This document shows, piece by piece, positions 23,344-35,110 of a stretch of DNA of 64,000 bases. The translations under genes were made by a program, and so were the position numbers. A model generated the notes under the pieces. The model did no database searches, was not told the origin of the DNA, and saw only the letters and a list, made by a program, of their open reading frames with translations. The DNA is from Siphonodentalium dalli. Lineage: Eukaryota; Mollusca; Scaphopoda; Gadilida; Siphonodentaliidae. Location of the stretch: the NCBI GenBank assembly GCA_032622095.1, contig CP136069.1:126997450-127061449 (forward strand), written 5' to 3'. Position 1 is the stretch's first letter, and each line of letters opens with the position of its first letter.

Positions 23344-24940
23344 GCTACTCGGTACAGTTATATCTGTGGTCAGGTTGGCCTCAGAATTGTTTGATTATTT
23401 GGTCCCTTCTAATACTAAGTAAACCTTCGTGAAATTTTTAACTGCGCTGGCCCACCTGGGTTGGAAAACCACTTGGTATGTAAATATATTATCATGAACT
23501 CTAAAGACAAATAAACCACATATAATTCAGTAAGTAAAATAAAATATCACATTACCAATATCTGTGGTATCAAACTGAAATTCAACTCTCCAAGTCTGAT
23601 ATGAAACTGAAATAATGTGTAAAATAAATGTAGAACATGCCGGTTCTCTAATCTATACACATGTTTCTGGCACAAAGTTACTAATACTATAAAAGACAAA
23701 AGTGCTACAGTGTTACATACCCAATTATTAATGAACAGACATTCACATGGATCTCTATCAGTCTCAATAGCATTTTCTTAGTAAAACATGACTGTCTTTC
23801 ACTTGTGAAATAATGAGATATTATTTATTTATATGCGCTATTCTACAACCATTTAGCTATTGTTAATATTAAAATGATCCATCTAACCACGTATACTGCA
23901 TATTGTAAAACATGCAAGAAACAGTTTGATAAGTGTCTAGTCTGAAATACTTGGGTAATTTTGTACCAGAAAATGTAACCAAAGTTTCTTGTTAAACTCA
24001 TTCATGTCTTAATCCAGATTAGATAAAGATTTTGTAAGTCACTTTGCACAACGATAATTGAAACTTCACCTGAGTTTAAATTAACTTAAATAATTCTTCA
24101 ATCAGCATCAACATTTTTCAAAATTCAATTTAGAAATGTCAGTTGAACGACATCGATGATAAAATGAAAATGAATATATCTGATACATTTTGCATAGAAA
24201 GTCACTGCTACATCTGACTCCATTAAATCCAATAAGATCGGAGTGGATCGTTCATAGGAAACTATATTAATACCACCAGTCAAAACACTCATAAGGACAA
24301 ACTTCCAATGGAAATATATAGGACATACACTTTATGAAATACTGCATAACAAAAAGAGCTGAACTCTCAGCACAAGCAATACACTCATATGAGATTTAAA
24401 ACATTTATCTAGAAAACCCCATCTCAACCTGGGCAGCATATAATTTTCCGGTGTGTTGTGTGTTTACAACTTCACTTTAACTAGCAACTTAAAAATATAT
24501 ATATAAAGTAAACACGAGTGCATTTCATGGATAAATGCACATTACACAAAGTCCAGTGCAAAGTCTGGAATAAATAATTAGATAAAATATTTTTTAAAAG
24601 TTGTTTCACTGGTTGTGTCAGCTGGTTGTGTTGAGTTTTTCATTATAAATGTTTTTAATCTCATGAGTGTAATGCTTGTGCTCATAGTCATAATTTATTA
24701 GTATTTGAGTTTAACTGGTGGCGAAAGTACACCAAAGTTGGATGATGCTTGAAAAAACAGAATGGTCAAATTACGAATGACTGATAATTATTATATATGT
24801 TCAATTTAATTATTATATATAATTATTATGTATGTTCTAATTTAACCATTCTCTGTTTCTCAACATCAGCCACCTTCACTGGACATTCTACACCCTGATA
24901 TTTTTGCCTATAATTGCTCTCCAGCTTGATAAATTTCATT
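23344..24940. other. Gene-free AT-rich stretch
   Basis: Low-complexity AT-rich sequence with no open frame of note and no recognised repeat. It includes TATATATA-type tracts near 24490 and 24790-24835. Confidence 0.4.
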
Positions 24941-24949
24941 CAAATGTGA

Positions 24950-25092
24950 CTGGAAAGGGGGGGGGGTCCCAAAACCATGAGTGGAATTTTTTTTTTTTGC
25001 ACAAAGATGGGGGGTGGGGGTCCAAAGTGCTGCATAAAAAAAATTCAGCGTTGTGTATGCAAATTTTGTCCTGCCCCCCCCCCCCCCCCCTG
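24950..25092. repeat. G-run / C-run low-complexity segment
   Basis: Two G-runs (24957-24967 and 25009-25020) face a long C-run (25075-25090). Reading frames here translate homopolymers and are not genes. The G and C runs are complementary and could form a stem. Confidence 0.75.
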
Positions 25093-25194
25093 GCCGACTT
25101 ACATATATATGTCATCTTCATCAAATCTGATATTGTATCATGCAGCTCTGTCTTTTACGGACAGAGTTGACTGCCTCTCCAACCAAACCCTCTT

Positions 25195-25470
25195 TTCTTC
25201 CGATGGGTCCATATTTTTATTAACCCTCATGGGACGATATCTTAATTAACAATCATGTAGAATTTTAATTGACCATGCATCATGGGACCATATTTTTTAT
25301 TAATCCTGATTGGACGATATATTAATTAACCATTATGGGACCATATTTTATTTAACCGTGATTTGACCATATTTTAATATACACTCATCGGACCATATTT
25401 CAATTAACCCTCTGCGGGTGTGACGATATTTTAATTTACCCTCGTGGAACCATAAATGTATTTTAATTAA
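25195..25470 (+). repeat. Degenerate minisatellite, unit about 30 bp
   Basis: Seven or more units of the type GGACCATATTTTAATTAACC, with the spacer CTCATGG, run in the same direction. The dyad GATATCTTAATTAAC is common to several units. Non-coding. Confidence 0.75.
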
Positions 25471-25499
25471 TCCTTTATGAGAGGTCATATCAGGAGTGC

Positions 25500-25955
25500 A
25501 TTACCTCATGAAATCCATCGTGACGGAATTACAAAAAAAATCGAGTCAAACAAGTTTGAGCTTTCATTTGCTTGCATCTTGTCAGAGATTAGTCAAGGTA
25601 GTTTGTACACTGGAAACATTGGCATCTATTCTTTGAACACTATGTACAGTGGGTCATATCGCATTGCCAATGTTCTACTCAGAGTGGGTTGCAAATCCGT
25701 GACGGATATACACAGAAGTGACCTCGCGGTATGCCACTATACCCGCAAGTGATCGTATTATCTCCAAACTCTGATGACTAGAGAATAAACTGTCAACCTG
25801 GTGATTTATATGGACTACCCATATAATTTGCCCAATCATAGAATGAATTACCGTGTCCTCACTTTGTGCTTGCGGTCGCATTGCCGTGACGGAATTACAT
25901 TCTTGAACGTAACCATGGTAACGGAATTACACAACTTTATAATTCCGTCACGAAC
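25500..25955. repeat. Dispersed GTGACGGAATTAC words
   Basis: GACGGAATTAC or close variants occur near 25522, 25698 (GACGGATATAC), 25887 and 25920, with the inverse GTAATTCCGTCACG-type word (AATTCCGTCACG) at 25940-25952. The last two face each other and could form a hairpin. No gene seen. Confidence 0.45.
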
Positions 25956-27166
25956 ACTATATATAGTACCGGTACTATACTATATATGGCATCTTTGAAG
26001 AAGGTTTCCGTTCATTTAATTCTAAACCTGATGTCCCAAAATCAATGCGTTTATTCATTGGATATATTCTTTAATGCATGTAATTCAGATATTGTTTGAA
26101 GATTCTGTCATATTATAGGCTATTGATGAAAAGTTAAATCACACCTCAGCACGTGTATATAGGCCTATACATATATAAACCACTGGTAGCGGTAAGCAGT
26201 TGAAAACTCGCACAGAGAAACTAACAGGTTCTATTCCCGTTGTGTGGTTCATATGCAAATCCGTTCTTAAGGGTCAGACGCACGTTTTGCCAAAATTTCC
26301 TGGTATTTCAAAATGTATTTTCTCTAAATCTATCAGAATCTATCAGGAATATCTTTGTGAAATTTTGTACAAGAGATTATTGTGGTACCATATATAAGAA
26401 CCATTGGACATTTGGTTATTATAATCTCATTTACTTTACTTTTATGGCATGAACAATCTTAAAAATTTCACTGTGTTCAGGTACCGAGAACTACTGTAAA
26501 ACAGATTTTTTTCGAAAGTGCATTTCATACATACATGATATCATATCTGAAGATCATGAGAGGAGACTTAATTTTTCTTGATTCATGAAATTAAATGATT
26601 ATTTTCATTCAGAAAGACAACTACCATAAATAATTTTTTATTATTGAGAATTTTCATGCCATGCTTGTTGGTCATTGAAAAATTGGGCTCAGTTGAGTTC
26701 TGGGTCATGGGTTCATAACCAAGTTAAATCTGACCACCATATCTCTTAACACTGTGGCCTAATTTCTGTTGATTGCTCCCTGCTTGAGTGGACAGCACCA
26801 CATTTGAACATTTGTTTTCATTGGGCTGGCATATTTGTGACTGCTTTATTCTTCATTATAATACTTGGGGTATGATGCTATAATATGCAATTAAAAAGCT
26901 AACTCAACATTATGATACAAATGAAGCCTCCTCTCATGGAGCCAAGACAATAAGCTATTTGATGGTTGACATGTTGTTTGAATTTATAAATTTTTCTGGC
27001 AGTTCTCGGTACCTAAAGGGACAGAAACAAAACAAATATTTTCAACCTCTCAAATGTATTAAAATCAATTATTGTTATTGTCTCTTTATAATTGCTCTGA
27101 TTCTATATATATATATAATGAAAATTATCATATGTAAAATTCAAGATTGTTCACCAGATAGATCCA
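25956..27166. other. Gene-free stretch
   Basis: No gene or repeat array was recognised. A short word TTAAGGGTCAGACGCACGTT at 26267-26286 partly matches, inverted, the sequence near 34355-34375. Confidence 0.35.
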
Positions 27167-27179
27167 CCCATATAAAAAT

Positions 27180-27615
27180 CCCCCTTGGTGTCACCTTGGT
27201 GAAACCATGGTTTCACCAAGGTACCACCTTGGTTAACCATGGTGACATCTTGGTTCACCATGGTGGTAGCACAGTAAAGTGGCATCACGGTGAAAACACC
27301 ACGGTGGTACCAAGGTGTTATCACGGTGGTAGCACAGTAAAGTTTTTGCACCAAGGTGAAACCATGGTGGCATCAAGGTGGTACCACGGTGGTAGCACAC
27401 TAAAGTTTTTGTACCAAGGTAAAACCATGGTGGACCAAACCCGACCAAGGTATCACCATGGTGGTAGCACAGTAAAGTTTTTCTACCAAGGTGACACCAA
27501 GGTATCACCACGGTGGTAGCACAGTAAAGTTTTTCTACCAAGGTGAACCATGGTCTCACCAAGTATAACCACGGTGGTATCACAGCACCAGTGAAGTTTT
27601 CAATCAAGGTACCGC
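27180..27615 (+). repeat. Left CCATGGT-type minisatellite array
   Basis: Words such as ACCATGGTGG, CCAAGGTGAAACC and GGTAGCACAGTAAAGTTTTT recur every ~60 bp, made of near-palindromic CCATGG, CCACGG and CCAAGG cores. Frames on both strands stay open because the repeat is a multiple of three in places; they are not genes. Confidence 0.85.
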
Positions 27616-28490
27616 TATTACATTTCACTTTGACCTTCAACTACAATGCTATTTACCATGTTGTGGGTCTCGTGCATCTACAATGGTATTTACATGCTTC
27701 GATTAATTTATTATTTACAATATATACAATGGTATATGGTGAGTCATTAATTGTTTATAACATGCTGCCATATTGTACCAATATACGTAGCTTGTCACAG
27801 TATACATGTAGCAGGTTTACATACTACATCACATTATTATTCTACTGCATTGTCAATAGTTGTATATGCAATGCTGTATCCCATAATATAAGAATGTTTA
27901 GATCGAGGTGAAGATATTATTAATTATTATAAATGATATCTCAGTTATAACTTTTAACGAACAAACGTATATAATGTAATAATTAATAGGAATATGTTTT
28001 AGTATGGAATAAATATATAAACTGAATGGAGTTGTTTGGAAGACTTTGTTTACCTTTAATACATATTTTATAATGTTATAATTTAGTACTGTTTGCTTCC
28101 AACACAACAGGCAATATTTATCAATATGTACAATTTGCATCTCACAATTACGTATTTTAGATATTTCCACAATTATGACTCTTTTCGGGGAAAAACAGCT
28201 CTGGTTTGAAAATCTAAGATATACGGTACACAAATACGTTATTCATTTCCCGGAAGGTTTACATGGGCTCGCATTGTCCTCCTGGAGTCCATATCTGGTC
28301 TGGTGCTTCGTGGAATACCTGTTTCAATAGTGATGATATAATATGCTCACTTTTTGTAAAATTCAACTTCGGTCGATCAAACTGGCCGAAATATATTTTA
28401 ACAGTGTTTATTGCATGGCGGTGCGTATATCCTTACATGCAATAGAGTCATATTCATTCATCATATTCATTCCGTCATATTCGTTCGTCA

Positions 28491-28675
28491 TGCAAACACA
28501 GATTGATACCTTCTCGTCCGACCTCTCAGCTCGAGTTAGCACCAATGAAGTTTCACAACAAGATATTTTACGCAGACTTGAAGCAGTTGAACGTGTATCG
28601 TATACAAACAGCCTTGCAGTGGAGCGCATCGAGAGCGATAAATGCAATGGCATTGCTAAAACAAGAAAACCATAG
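28491..28675 (+). CDS. Coiled-coil-like C-terminal fragment joined to repeat T
   Basis: The frame beginning MQTQIDTFSSDLSARV runs for about 61 codons to TAG at 28673-28675, where TRKP is encoded by the first bases of repeat T. The heptad-like pattern (ILRRLEAVERV) suggests a coiled coil of the kind seen in retrotransposon ORF1 proteins. No partner domain is present. It could be the tail of a captured or decayed ORF1. I do not recognise a specific family. Confidence 0.3.
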
Positions 28676-30839
28676 TCAGAAATGGTAACGCCACCAAGAT
28701 CGTATTATTAGCCATAAATATAAATAATAATACAATTATTCTATAAACTAGCTTTCAAATTTTATGCGGGAAATTTGCGTACTTCCATATTTCAAGTTTT
28801 CCCGTTTCTCGTGGCATACATTACTTTCATCAAACTGTCTTCTTTATTACACAAGCTGATAGGCCCGACTTCACCCGGGCTGTTTCCCATCTGCTTTCCG
28901 GTGAAAGGTGCGATTTGACCTTCAATTGACTATTTCGAAAGTCAAGGTCAGGTCAGGGTCATGATTTGTCCAGTCCAAAACACCCCCACCCGTAGAAAAC
29001 TACCCATAGGTATCATATTTCGTCGAAATCCGTCCGTTTTACCCAACTTGAACTTTAATTAACAATTTTGAAGGTCAAGGTAAGGTCAGAGTCATGATTT
29101 GACCCGTCCAAAACACCCCCCCCCCCGACAAAAGTACCCATAGGTATCAAATTTCGTCGAAATCTATCCGTTTTATCCGAGTTGACCTTTGATTGGCCAT
29201 ATTGAAGGTCAAGGTCAGGCCGAGGTCACGATTTGACCCGTTCAAAACTCTCCTCGGACCAAAGTATCCCTAGGTATAAAATTTCGCCGAAATTTGTCCG
29301 TTTTACCCAAATTGACCTTGCATTGACAGTTTTAAAGGTCAAGGTCAGGTCGGGGTCACGATTTGACCCGTTCAAAACACTTCCCGGACACAAATACCCA
29401 TAAGTATCAAATTACGTTGAAATCTATGGAAAGCCGAGGAGGACATGTTGGTTGCTTATTGCTAGATATACGACGCGGTATTTTGAAGGTGTTTCAAACT
29501 AGGAGATAGAAGTATTCTGCCTTTCAAATGGTGATGAATTATAGTAGTTTATTCAAATTTTATGGCATAAATTGTTATTAAAACCGTATATACTATAAAA
29601 AATTAATGACTCGAAAATTAAGTGGGCCTTTAAACAAAGTCACAATTGCATTTAGGCTCATCTCATACTCGTCCATTCAGCGATATTCTACTGCGCAGTT
29701 TGTTATAGCCTCCAGTATTTATTGAGCGTTATACCCCCAACTGTTATAATTCGCCTTTAGCAGGCGTACTCTTGCCTCAGATTATTGAGATATTAGGTCA
29801 CACATAATCACATTAAATCGCATCGTAACATAGCAATTGTGTGGGCTCCTTGGCGTGAATATGTAATGAGAAATAAGGTCATACGTAATGACATTAAACT
29901 CAAGAAAACCCTCGAAAACAAAACAAAATCACATTTAATGTTTTACGTTATTTCCTTCATAAAAAGAATCTTCGTGATAATGAACCCTCTCGTTACTTTA
30001 GAATATAGAATTAACCTTAAAATAAAAAAAATCTTTGGAACACAGAACCTTCGGAATAACGAACCTTCGGATTGGTGAACCTTCGGAATAGCGAACATTC
30101 AGAGAAATTTCGGAATAGTGGACCTTCGGGATAGTGAACATTCGGAATAGAGACATGCCCCCCCAATATTCATATTATATGCCCAGAGTTCAAAGGTATG
30201 GACCCATAAAATTCTAAACTTGGCCCTTAAAATATTGAACTCCAAATTGGAGCACACACAGAACACCACTTAAGTCAACTGAACCTATGTCATGTCCCAA
30301 TGCGGGAGGGTCCATATATACCACAACATTCATAGTATATGCCAAGAATTCAAAGGTATGGGCCCACGTAATGACATAAAATCTCAAGAAAACCAGCGAA
30401 AACAAAACAAAATCACATTTAATGTTCTAAGTTAAGTTATTTCCTCCTGTATCTGTATCGGTGTGCGCGCATGATCAGTTCGGATGTGAGCGCACACTCC
30501 ATATAAAGAATCTTTGTGAAAATGAACCCTCTCAAATTAGTCTCAATACTTTAAAATATAGAATTAACCTAAAAATAACAAAAACCTTCGGAATAGAGAA
30601 CCTTCGGAATAGCGGACCTTCGGGATAGCAAACCTTCATAATAGAAGCATGTCCCCACAATTACACCGGTGACGTAAACACATGTGCCAATCTTAGTTGT
30701 ACTCTCGTAATTATCGGTACGATGAAACGGTGACGGAATCTGACGAGGTTTGCCGAATGTACAATCACCCAGTGAATTATCGATCGACCATGCGATATCA
30801 AAAAACCAAAAGCTAGAAACACCACACTACGGTGGCGTA
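28661..30839 (+). repeat. Direct repeat A (~2.2 kb) of the composite
   Basis: It matches 31366-33533 in order with few differences: repeat T, then four ~134-bp units (GAAGGTCAAGGTCAGGTC with TTTGACCCGTCCAAAAC), then the right half of the 16-bp-repeat foldback element twice (ends at about 30150 and 30650), then ACCGGTGACGTAAACACATG to GGCGTAATGA. Offsets to repeat B are 2705-2713 bp, so only small indels separate them. No long gene lies within. Confidence 0.85.
28910..29430 (+). repeat. Four ~134-bp tandem units (within repeat A)
   Basis: Units start near 28915, 29049, 29182 and 29318 and share TTTGACC, AAGGTCAAGG, GATTTGACCCGTYCAAAAC and TTTCGTCGAAATC. The same four units recur in repeat B at 31620-32130. 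Confidence 0.85.
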
Positions 30840-31451
30840 ATGAAGGCCGACATGAAAACAATGAAGCAAGACATTTCAACAATCTTGGATAAGTGTGAAC
30901 TGTTTCTGACTCAAGTCAACTCAACCAAAGGCTCAATAGCATCCATTGGTGGAAGGATTAAAACACTCGAAGAGTTACACAACAAGAACAACTTGAAGGG
31001 CAAATCGAACTCACAAAAAACATCTGACAATGCCAATTGTGATTGTGAACATCGCTGCACAGAGAACCTCAAAGCTGATATGCAAAGTTTCGTCGGCCAT
31101 ATATATGGCGAACTCAACAAATTCGCCCACTTGACATGGAACACAATCCACGCTAACCGATCGCAAAACCCAATTGATACAAGAGGATACCCACAATCGC
31201 CGTCAGTTAGCCATGCAGACATTCAGCTGGTTGGTATTAGCAAGCACCCATCTTCACCCACACCTAGTGCTTCAAAATTCAACACGCAGGAAACGTCTAC
31301 ACCAAGTTCTTCTCACGTTAAACGCACAGATAAAGAGCCGACAAACACACCACTCGACAAGAAGAACAAGAAAACCATAGTCAGAAATGGTAACGCCACC
31401 AAGATCATATTATTAGCCATAAATATAAATTATAATACAATTATTCTATAA
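30750..31451 (+). CDS. Coiled-coil plus Ser/Pro-rich protein, ORF1-like, ending in repeat T
   Basis: A 233-codon open frame. Residues about 30-85 have a heptad pattern (MKADMKTMKQDISTI, GGRIKTLEELHNK), followed by a CDCEHRC cluster near 98 and a Ser/Thr/Pro-rich linker (about 145-205) with a basic end (LDKKNKKTIVRNG). The last ~28 residues are encoded by repeat T, so the native terminus is lost or replaced. This layout resembles the gag-like first protein of CR1-type LINEs before its nucleic-acid-binding or esterase domain; that is inference. No nuclease or RT follows. It is the unique part between direct repeats A and B. No introns or frameshifts are seen. Confidence 0.4.
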   Translation: MPNVQSPSELSIDHAISKNQKLETPHYGGVMKADMKTMKQDISTILDKCELFLTQVNSTKGSIASIGGRIKTLEELHNKNNLKGKSNSQKTSDNANCDCEHRCTENLKADMQSFVGHIYGELNKFAHLTWNTIHANRSQNPIDTRGYPQSPSVSHADIQLVGISKHPSSPTPSASKFNTQETSTPSSSHVKRTDKEPTNTPLDKKNKKTIVRNGNATKIILLAININYNTIIL

Positions 31452-33533
31452 ACTAGCTTTCAAATTTTATGTGGGAAATTTGCATACTTCTATATTTCAA
31501 GTTTTCCCGTTTCTCGTGTTATACATTACTTTCTTCAAACTGTCTTCTTTATTACACAAGCTGATGGGCCCGACTTCGTCCGGGATGTTTCCCCATCTGA
31601 TTTCCGGCGAAAGGCGCGATTTGACCTTCAATTGACTACTTCGAAAGTCAAGGTCAGGTCAGGGTCATGATTTGACCCGTCCAAAACACCCCCACCCGGA
31701 GAAAACTACCACTAGGTATCAAATTTCGTCGAAATCCGTCCGTTTTACCCCACTTGACCTTTAATTAACAATTTTGAAGGTCAAGGTAAGGTCGGAGTCA
31801 TGATTTGACCCGTCCAAAACACTCCCCCGACAAAAGTACCCATAGGTATCAAATTTCGTCGAAATCCATCCGTTTTACCCGATTTGACCTTTGATTGACC
31901 ACATTGAAGGTCAAGGTCACGCCGATGTCACGATTTGACCCGTTCAAAACACTCCCCGGACAAAAGTATCCCTAGGTATCAAATTTCGCCGAAATTTGTC
32001 CGTTTTACCCAAATTGACCTTGCATTGACAGTTTTAAAGGTCAAGGTCAGGTCGGGCTCACGATTTGACCCGTCCAAAACACTTCCCGGACACAAATACC
32101 CAAAAGTATCAAATTACGTTGAAATCTATGGAAAGCCGAAGAGGACATGTTAGTTGCTAATTGCTAGATATACGACGCACGACTTGTCGCGGTATTTTAA
32201 AGGTGTTTCAAACTAAGAGATAGAAGGATTCTGCTTTCTAATGGTGATGAATTATAGTAATTTATTCAAATTTTATGGCATAAATTGTTATTAAAACCGT
32301 ATATACTATAACAAAAATGAATGACTCGAAAATTAAGTGGGCCTTTAAACAAAGTCACAATTGCAGTTAGGCTCATCTCATACTCGTTTAATCAGCGATA
32401 TTCTGCTGCGCAGTTTGTTATAGTTCCCAGTATTCATTGAGCGTTATAGCCCCACTGTTATAATTCGCCTTTAGCAGGCGTACTCTTGCCTCAGATTATT
32501 GAGATATTAGGTCACACGTAATGACATTAAATCGCATGGAAACATAGCAATTGTGTGGGCTGCTTGGCGTGAATATTTAATGAGAAATGAAGTCATACGT
32601 AATGACATTAAACTCAAGAAAACCCGCGAAAACAAAACAAAATCACATTTAATGTTTTAAGTTATTTCCTTCATAAAAAGAATCTTCGTGATAATGAACC
32701 CTCCCAGTACTTTAGAATATAGAATTAACCTTAAAATAACAAAAACCTTCGGAATACAGAACCTTCGGAATAACGAACCTTCTGATTGGTGAACCTTCGG
32801 AATAGCGAACATTCAGAGAAATTTCGGAATAGTGGACATTCTGGATAGTGAACCTTCGGAATAGAGACATGCCCCCAATATTCATATTATATGCCCAGAG
32901 TTCAAAGGTATGGGCCCATAAAATCCTAAATTTGGCCCTTAAAATATTGAACTCCAAATTGGAGCCCACACAGAACATCACTTAAGTCAACTGTACCTGT
33001 GTCATGTCCCAATGCGGGAGGGTCCACAATATACCACAACATTCATATTATATGCCAAGAATTCAAAAGTATGGGCCCACGTAATGACATTAAATCTCAA
33101 GAAAACCCGCGAAAACAAAACAAAATCACATTTAATGTTCTAAGTTAAGTTATTTCCTCCTGTATCTGTATCGGTATGCGCGCAGGGTCAGTTCGGATGT
33201 GAGCGCACACTCCGTAAAAAGAATCTTTGTGATAATGAACCCTCTCAAATTAGTCTCAATACTTTATAATATAGAATTAACCTAAAAATAACAAAAACCT
33301 TCGGAATAGAGAACCTCCGGAATAGCGGACCTTCGGGATAGCGAACCTTCATAATAGAAACATGCCCCCACAAGTACACCGGTGACGTAAACACATGTGC
33401 TAATCTTTGTTGTACTATCGTGACGATTTATACTCAGTACGAAATAACCATAATAATACAGTCGCCCAGTGGATTATCGATCGACCACAGAATATGAAAA
33501 TCTGCGTACCAAGCAACACCACGGTGTGGCGTA
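31366..33533 (+). repeat. Direct repeat B (~2.2 kb) of the composite
   Basis: Second copy of repeat A with the same internal order (repeat T, four 134-bp units at 31620-32130, two foldback half-ends near 32880 and 33365, then ACCGGTGACGTAAACACATG). Beyond 33533 the sequence is unlike that following repeat A. Confidence 0.85.
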
Positions 33534-33826
33534 ATAACTCTATTAACTATGCGCGTCACGCTAATCATGACACGCACGTTGACAACCAACAATCCAATCA
33601 TGACCTCCGTGATATTCCTGTGGATGATTGTGACGACACCCACCACGATTCCACAGAAGACACTCGACACTCCAATAAACGGAGCCACCTGCAATCAGAG
33701 AAGCCTGGTGCTAACGATGATCATTCAAACCACAACAGACGCCCTTCGCGAAATAACTACTCATCGAACAACGCATCTTTTTCCAGGTTCTATCAAAAGT
33801 CAAACGACAGTATACCACCATGGTAA
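33407..33826 (+). CDS. Low-complexity Asp/His/Asn-rich open frame, doubtful gene
   Basis: A 139-codon frame rich in D, H, N, S and R (DDCDDTHHDSTEDTRHSNK) starts inside repeat B and runs into the CCATGGT array, where its last residues (SIPPW) are repeat-encoded. The central part looks biased rather than random, but no domain is recognised. It occupies the same relative position after repeat B that the 30750 frame does after repeat A. It may be a fragment of a captured gene or chance. Confidence 0.2.
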   Translation: MLYYRDDLYSVRNNHNNTVAQWIIDRPQNMKICVPSNTTVWRNNSINYARHANHDTHVDNQQSNHDLRDIPVDDCDDTHHDSTEDTRHSNKRSHLQSEKPGANDDHSNHNRRPSRNNYSSNNASFSRFYQKSNDSIPPW

Positions 33827-34270
33827 CACCACTGTAAACCACAGTATACCATCATGGTAACACCACGGTAAACCTCAGTATACCACCATGGTAACACCAC
33901 GGTAAACCACAGTATACCACCATGGTAACACCACGGTAAACCATAGTAACACCATGGTAAACCACAGTAAACCATCATGGTAACACCACGGTAAACCAAA
34001 GTATACCACCATGGTAACACCATGGTAAACCATGGTAAAAAAACCGAGATATTTTGGCCGCCCATCGTGGTGCCACCATGGTGGTTTACCAAGGTGGTTT
34101 ACCATGGTGGTTTACCACCATGGTAACACCTCGGTAAACCACCACGGTATTACCAACACGGTAAAACCATGGTAAACCACCATGGTAAACCACCATGGTG
34201 ACACCACGATGGGCGGCCAAAATATCTCGGTTTTTTTACCATGGTTTACCATGGTGTTTTACCATGGTGG
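33790..34270. repeat. Right CCATGGT-type array with internal palindrome
   Basis: Tandem ACCACGGTAAACCACAGTAT words, unit about 34 bp, run from 33818. From 34035 to 34245 the array contains its own inverted pair, GAGATATTTTGGCCGCCCAT and its complement, flanked by T or A runs. It mirrors the array at 27180-27615 in word content. Confidence 0.85.
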
Positions 34271-35110
34271 CACCAAGGGGGATTTTTATATGGGCAGAGA
34301 AATTCTTTGTTGAAAATCACTTGCCATTTATGGCTGGATTTACTGTGATTTATGCAAAACGTGCGTCTCCCCCTTAACTGGTCCCGTACCTGCTTCACCA
34401 TCGCTGTATGCATCCTATATATGTGTGCCGATCGGTGTATTGCTGTGGGTCGGTGTAGAGCTGTTAACCGCGGGAATTGCCGTACGAGGGGTAGATTGGA
34501 AAACGTGGTTTGTCAAAGCACAGAATGAAATTTTCTTAACTGTTTTTTTGCTTTAATCGTCGAACAAAGGACCCAACAAACAGTAAGTATGATTGCCTAG
34601 TTAATAATATCGCATAATCGCGTCCCTTCAATACTTTTATCACAGCTTTTGCCTCGAAAGAGGTAAAATTCCTGTTTAAATCTCCATAACTTTTGCAAAC
34701 CATGACCTTTACTTCGGGAAACCAACTGAAATTATAGCCAAATATATTGAAAATCGATTTGGGTGCGTAAACCCAACTATCAAAGCTATATTTCTTGGTG
34801 AAAATTTAGTTTGACGGAGGGCACTACCGAGAAAAAATGGAACGAATATAGCACGAGAAGACCATCTGATAGTTAGGATTTTATCGCAAATGGCCGGGAA
34901 ATAGCAAATTATTGACATTCCAGTTTCATTGAGATTTTAATGGAATTTGCAGTTGCTGTACTAACTTGTAAACTCCTTCATTCGGGTTTCTGTCAGGTCC
35001 ATCTACCTTGTGACGTATATCACGTAATCATTGAATCCAGTTGATTGATCTCAATATAAGTAAGTTCCATAGTATTCATTCACATGGTGATTTCTCTCAT
35101 CGTTTCAGGG

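Larger units (their letters stand above)
27167..34294. mobile_element. Candidate 7.1 kb foldback composite with CCATGGT-rich ends
   Basis: The outer edges are inverted: CCCATATAAAAATCCCCC then TTGGTG at 27167-27190, mirrored at 34271-34294. Directly inside each edge is a ~450-bp array of CCATGGT / ACCACGGT words (27180-27615 and 33790-34270). Between them lie two ~2.2 kb direct repeats (28661-30839 and 31366-33533), each preceded by a different reading frame. No transposase and no target duplication were found. The outer inverted pair and arrays are seen directly; that all 7.1 kb moved as one unit is inference. Confidence 0.45.

Noticed and set aside
26959-27640. Long frames of 135 and 186 codons over 27-27.6 kb
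   Set aside because: They run on both strands through the CCATGGT minisatellite, with periodic protein sequence (HHGGSTVKF). The repeat explains the openness.
26266-34375. Inverted TTAAGGG...AGACGCACGTTTTGC words at 26.27 kb and 34.36 kb as outer ends of an 8.1 kb element
   Set aside because: The match is about 20 bp and breaks down at once on both sides. Too short to claim a terminal pair, though it encloses the 7.1 kb composite.
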